Shown: positions 60,627 to 64,000 of the stretch, piece after piece
How positions within the stretch are numbered: position 1 is the first letter of the stretch
Layout of the letters: the number at the start of each line of letters is the position of its first letter
Assembly (NCBI GenBank): GCA_029550925.1
Contig: JAKPGL010000007.1
Location: 34,545-98,544 of the forward strand
Reading direction: 5' to 3'
Length of the DNA stretch: 64,000 bases
Source of the DNA: Planctomycetota bacterium
GTDB taxonomy: Bacteria > Planctomycetota > Planctomycetia > Pirellulales > Thermoguttaceae
The notes under the pieces: generated by a model
The model's input: only the letters and a program-made list of their open reading frames with translations
What the model was told of the DNA's origin: nothing
The model's database searches: none
Translations under genes and position numbers: made by a program

Positions 60627-62072
60627 TTATTTATTAGGTGGAATCGCCGAAGGGACGTTCTGTTGCGATTCCACTGCTTCTGCAGGACCGGCGGCGCCGA
60701 GCAGGGCGCCAAGAATGGCCCAGATGACCGCCCACACTACAGCGCCGACCACGGCCGTCAGGATCGCCGTACTCACCATACCGCCCACGCTCCCGACGCT
60801 TACCGCTAGGATAACGCCAAGGAAGGTCCCCAGGACCATACCAAAAATGACGGTCAAAAAGGCCCTAAACACGGTTCTGCCCGCGCCGCCGACGCCGCCC
60901 AGAAATCCACCACCCGCCGCGCCGATCAGGCCGCCGCCGATAGCCCCCAGGCTGGCCGGGCCCAGTTTTTCGCCTCCCAAGGCCCAAACCAGCGCCCCCA
61001 GGATCGCCCCGGCAATACCGCCCAGGATGGCCCCGACAACCGCCGCCGAAACGCCAAAGGTAACCGCCTGCTCCATCGGACCTTGACCGCCCGACCGGAT
61101 ACTCTCGGCCCTCTCGAAAACGGGAGTCGCCTCCGTAGGACGGTATTCCGGGAGTTTGGAAGAAACATTGCCTCTCTGGGCGTCGGCCTCAACCATTGCC
61201 TCGGCACGTTTCGACGCCCTGGGTACGGCCGGTTTCGGAACGGGCTGCACGACCTCGGCCAACCGACGGCACCAGGCCTGGGTACCTTGCTGGGGCCGGT
61301 CGGCCGGATCCGGGGCAAGCGCTTTCCGCACCACCTCTGCCTCCGCCTGGCTCAGCCCATCCATAATCGGATCGGCGTTTTTTTGTCGCTGGAGGATTTC
61401 ATCTGGATTTTGGCCGAACGGTTCTCGGCCCGTCCGGAGTTTCAGATACGTGGCCGCCAAACTGTACAGATCCACTGTAGGGGTCAACTGCCCCCGATAC
61501 GCCTCCGGCGGCAAGTAGCCCATCGTCCCTGCACCAGAGTGCGAACCCATCGACGCTCCCACAAATTTCGCCAACCCTAAATCGCCGATCTTCACATGGT
61601 CCCAGAAAAGCAACAGATTGGCCGGCTTGATGTCCCGATGGTAAATCCCCTGGCCGTTCAGAAAGTCGATCCCCTCGGCCGTCTCGCCCATGTAGCGCAG
61701 TAGCGGTTCCAAGGGGACGCCCTTTTGTCCCTCGGACTGATAGTGCTTCAAAAGGTCTTCCAGACTGCGGGCCTTTTCATCCGGCGCCAGTTCCCACCGG
61801 GTAACCAAATATCCCCCAATGGTCCAAACATCCATCAAGACTACAATCCGGGGGTGCCCGGAAAGGGCCTTCAGGTATTGGAGGTTTTCCAGCTCTTTGG
61901 CAATGGCCGGGTTGTCGTCCTCGATCGGGTCCAAGGAGACCTTCAGCGCACAGGAAATGCCGCTCTGGCTGGATCGGGCCTCAAACACCTCCGCAAACCC
62001 GCCGCGGGCGATCCGTCGCACAATCCGAAGCCCGTGCTGGCCCTCCAGCACTTGCTGGACGATGGGATCCAT
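60627..62072 (-). CDS. Ser/Thr protein kinase with glycine-rich membrane tail
   Basis: The 481-residue product has a Hanks-type kinase domain (about 12-290): glycine loop IARGGFAEVF, Lys44 in CALKVSLDP, catalytic Asp147 in YHRDIKPANLLL, and Asp164 in a DLG variant of DFG (KIGDLGLAKF). All key residues are present. A linker with Ala, Pro and Lys follows. The C-terminal 150 residues have four or more hydrophobic segments rich in Gly and Ala (GAILGGIAGAILGALVWALG, then GAAGGGFLGGVGGAGRT), like glycine-zipper membrane domains. So the kinase probably sits on the cytoplasmic face of a membrane. The ATG has only a weak upstream site. It converges with the M16 gene. Confidence 0.92.
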   Translation of the reverse strand: MDPIVQQVLEGQHGLRIVRRIARGGFAEVFEARSSQSGISCALKVSLDPIEDDNPAIAKELENLQYLKALSGHPRIVVLMDVWTIGGYLVTRWELAPDEKARSLEDLLKHYQSEGQKGVPLEPLLRYMGETAEGIDFLNGQGIYHRDIKPANLLLFWDHVKIGDLGLAKFVGASMGSHSGAGTMGYLPPEAYRGQLTPTVDLYSLAATYLKLRTGREPFGQNPDEILQRQKNADPIMDGLSQAEAEVVRKALAPDPADRPQQGTQAWCRRLAEVVQPVPKPAVPRASKRAEAMVEADAQRGNVSSKLPEYRPTEATPVFERAESIRSGGQGPMEQAVTFGVSAAVVGAILGGIAGAILGALVWALGGEKLGPASLGAIGGGLIGAAGGGFLGGVGGAGRTVFRAFLTVIFGMVLGTFLGVILAVSVGSVGGMVSTAILTAVVGAVVWAVIWAILGALLGAAGPAEAVESQQNVPSAIPPNK

Positions 62073-62299
62073 CGGCTGATCTCCTGGAAAAGAAAATTTC
62101 GAAAAAATTTCCCACAGCCCATTCCATCAGGGCAAGGACGGACGAAAAGACCCTTTGCTGATTTCCTTACGCGAGTCCAGCCGGGTAACTTTATTAGACC
62201 ACATTCGGGCTCCCGCAACAAGATGACCCATTGCAGACGGTCCCCCCTAAAACCAACCCAGCGACAATCCCCTGTCGCCCGTAGGGGACCATTCTGCCG

Positions 62300-63550
62300 C
62301 TATTCCACTGGAGCGCCCAGAAGACCTTCGTGGAAAAAGACCGGCTTGTAGCCTCGCTCAGTAACAAATCGGACGGCGGTTTCCACCCGCTGGACCATAT
62401 CCGGCCGATAATTCACATAGAATGGCCAGAAGTATTGTTCATGGGTGAGTAAATCCATCAGTTCGGCGGTATTGGGGTCTTTGGTGAGCGGCTCTAACGT
62501 GGGGACGATTTTCTCCACCGGCGTCTGGTCCATCACAATATCCACCTTGGAGAAGACGATGCCGGAGTTAAAATCCTTCCAGACGTCATGGGTGAAAATA
62601 TATTCGGAATGCACATCGTCCCACCGGTAGTTGATGTCCCATCGGCCCTCGGCGTTTTTGCGGAAATAGCCGCTCAAGGCCCGCACACCCCGCTCATACA
62701 GCGGCTTGAACACCTCATGCCGGGTCATCGCAAAATGGATGACCGTCGTCGGACTGTAGGCCTCCTCGCCAGCAAACCGCTTGATCTCGGCGGTCACTTT
62801 GTCAAAATCATGGAGCACCTTCTCCGCTGGCGCCTCCTGATAGGGCCGGGGCGGATCGTTGGCCCAGGCGTGAAACGCCAACCGAAGCCAGTTAGCGTTG
62901 TCCCGCCACTCCGCACGGTACCGATCCGGAAATTGGCTCAGGTTGAAATCCTCGCCGGTGGTGTAGTAGGTATTCAGCACAAACTTTGTTCCGTATTTTT
63001 GATGCAGTTTGCGGAGGTTGGCCAGATAAAAACAATCGAAGAGCGATTTGTACTGTTTCTGGGCGATGTCCCGTAGAAAGAAGCTATTGTCGTCGATCGC
63101 CACCCGGTACCGGGGAAAACTATGCCGATCCCAAACCACTCGCACCCGGTCTTCGGCCTTTTGACCGTCCGGTCCCTCGGCCGCAGCCGCAATCTCCGTC
63201 TCCCGCTCTTTTAAGACCACGGAGGTTTCAAAGGCCCGCTGGTTCCGGGCGGCAGGCTGCCCGTTCACTCGCACCTGCCAACCCTCCGGCGCCCAGCCCC
63301 GCACCGCAATCCGAAGCCCCTCGGCGGTCTGCTCCCCTTGCCGTCGGTTGAGCACCGCCCCGTGAAAAGGCCTCTCAATGACCACCGGCCGTCCCTGCGA
63401 CAGCCCCGACGCCGACTGTTCCCCAGAAGGGGCGGCTCCGGTCTGCGGCCCGACTTCTGCCGCCCAGGTCGGCCCCTGCCAATGCCGGCCGCCAAAAACC
63501 ACCATCGCTGCACTGCCGCCCGCTGCCTGCAAAAATCGCCGTCGCTGCAT
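62300..63550 (-). CDS. Tat-exported protein with deacetylase-like fold
   Basis: The 416-residue product starts with a Tat signal (MQRRRFLQAAGGSAAMVVFG). After an N-terminal beta domain (about 55-140, with GWAPEGWQVRVNGQPAARNQ), residues about 145-410 show a pattern like NodB-type or related barrel folds: YRVAIDDNSFFLRD gives a possible Asp-Asp pair, GTKFVLNTYY a strand, and LRLAFHAWANDPP a possible metal His. The rest continues to the C-terminal ERGYKPVFFHEGLLGAP. The pattern suggests a metal-dependent barrel enzyme acting on a glycan, but the residues are not certain. It resembles uncharacterised planctomycete proteins. Confidence 0.75.
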   Translation of the reverse strand: MQRRRFLQAAGGSAAMVVFGGRHWQGPTWAAEVGPQTGAAPSGEQSASGLSQGRPVVIERPFHGAVLNRRQGEQTAEGLRIAVRGWAPEGWQVRVNGQPAARNQRAFETSVVLKERETEIAAAAEGPDGQKAEDRVRVVWDRHSFPRYRVAIDDNSFFLRDIAQKQYKSLFDCFYLANLRKLHQKYGTKFVLNTYYTTGEDFNLSQFPDRYRAEWRDNANWLRLAFHAWANDPPRPYQEAPAEKVLHDFDKVTAEIKRFAGEEAYSPTTVIHFAMTRHEVFKPLYERGVRALSGYFRKNAEGRWDINYRWDDVHSEYIFTHDVWKDFNSGIVFSKVDIVMDQTPVEKIVPTLEPLTKDPNTAELMDLLTHEQYFWPFYVNYRPDMVQRVETAVRFVTERGYKPVFFHEGLLGAPVE

Positions 63551-64000
63551 GAATAGGCTCCTTCATCAAAATAGGTTTGCAAAGATAGATTTCGGAACCA
63601 AGGCTATTCTTATTGCCGTTATGATAACCTACTGCTCAGAAAGAAGAAACTTGGCCGATGGTACATCTCCCATCCACTCGGCCAAGTACCCTGTACCTAA
63701 TCCATCCTACAGACAGGACTCTGAACCTAGCCTGGAGTTTACCCAGTATTGATTTCGTTGGGATGTGCGAATTGGCGGGAACTTACGGCGACGGACCAGG
63801 TTCGGCAGCCTTGGAACGCCCAGCTCGGATCGTACCAACCCGGTCGAGTGCTAGCACGGACGCCATCCCGGCGGTAACCCGAAAGATGAGCGAATTTTAG
63901 CTTCTGCCCGCTATTTGGCGATCATCCCACACTGGGTAAACTCCAGGTTGCCTAAGGTGACGGATTCCCTATTGACCCCTGCGCAATCAATGCGACGGTT
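63551..64000. other. Right end of window, no gene recognised
   Basis: This 450-base stretch is the likely promoter region of the Tat-exported gene. It contains a 10-bp stem hairpin ACTTGGCCGA (63649-63658) with TCGGCCAAGT (63678-63687), and the 17-bp inverted repeat at 63731-63947. An open frame on the plus strand (63658-63900) has no ribosome binding site and no recognisable product. Confidence 0.5.
63731..63947. repeat. 17-bp perfect inverted repeat, 217-bp span
   Basis: CCTGGAGTTTACCCAGT at 63731-63747 and ACTGGGTAAACTCCAGG at 63931-63947 are exact reverse complements. The 183 bases between have no gene. They could be the ends of a small non-autonomous element. Confidence 0.7.

Noticed and set aside
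63658..63900. 80-codon plus-strand gene at the right end
   Set aside because: No ribosome binding site, no recognisable product, and it overlaps an inverted-repeat element.

Overview
The window looks like chromosomal DNA of a planctomycete (Planctomycetota, most likely Pirellulales or a Thermoguttaceae-like lineage). The basis is a set of lineage hallmarks read in the sequence: a DUF1559-type prepilin-like protein with a small lipoprotein partner, a PEP-CTERM/LamG surface protein, two Hanks-type Ser/Thr kinases with lineage-typical extra domains, a DUF6800-like micro-protein, a fused AsmA-like giant protein, menaquinone synthesis by the futalosine route (MqnD), and several conserved planctomycete proteins without known function. 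The exact genus is an inference. No phage, CRISPR array or rRNA operon is present.

Layout. 1-5.5 kb: minus-strand surface and secretion genes (lipoprotein, DUF1559, PEP-CTERM) separated by a dense cluster of small palindromes. 5.5-9.7 kb: moaD-like and mqnD, then a minus-strand chemotaxis-type CheW-receiver-HPt fusion and a coiled-coil/HTH regulator, with two copies of a 149-bp dispersed element. 10-16 kb: xseA, efpL (EF-P paralogue), proC and conserved hypotheticals. 16-27 kb: a pilin-derived protein, an Nramp-related transporter converging on a BASS transporter, glgB, a degenerate RNase H-like protein and a 971-residue exported protein. 27-31.6 kb: a Ser/Thr kinase with a pseudo-receiver, an intact ISKra4-type insertion sequence and trxA, whose apparent promoter uses the end of the IS. 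32-37.5 kb: a coiled-coil protein and an AsmA-like protein. 37.6-42 kb: BFN-type nuclease, a sigma-54 promoter driving amt-glnK, a URO-D-family protein and dodecin. 42.4-45 kb: a Tat-exported sugar-isomerase-like protein and a secreted partner, followed by a 122-bp MITE inserted at the stop codon. 45.4-52.5 kb: a TetR-MacA-MacB-NodT efflux locus with a palindromic operator, interrupted by an IS630 remnant and palindromic repeats. 52.9-56.8 kb: tRNA-Asp, a 32-residue very basic peptide, a FabZ-like dehydratase, rhomboid protease, trmB and a GNAT acetyltransferase. 57-64 kb: a double M16 protease, a second Ser/Thr kinase with a glycine-rich membrane tail, and a Tat-exported deacetylase-fold-like protein.

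The most notable non-coding content is three families of dispersed short repeats confined to intergenic DNA: covarying CTAACAG-core hairpins ending in GTTAC, a 19-bp CATTCGGCTRAAATGTTAC motif with a longer 149-bp version, and a REP-like GTCATTCCCGC element. The most testable observations are the IS-derived hybrid promoter of trxA, the MITE whose target duplication contains a stop codon, the sigma-54 promoter of amt-glnK, and the 32-residue basic peptide. Many start codons below were moved downstream of the longest reading frame because a clear Shine-Dalgarno sequence supports the internal start.
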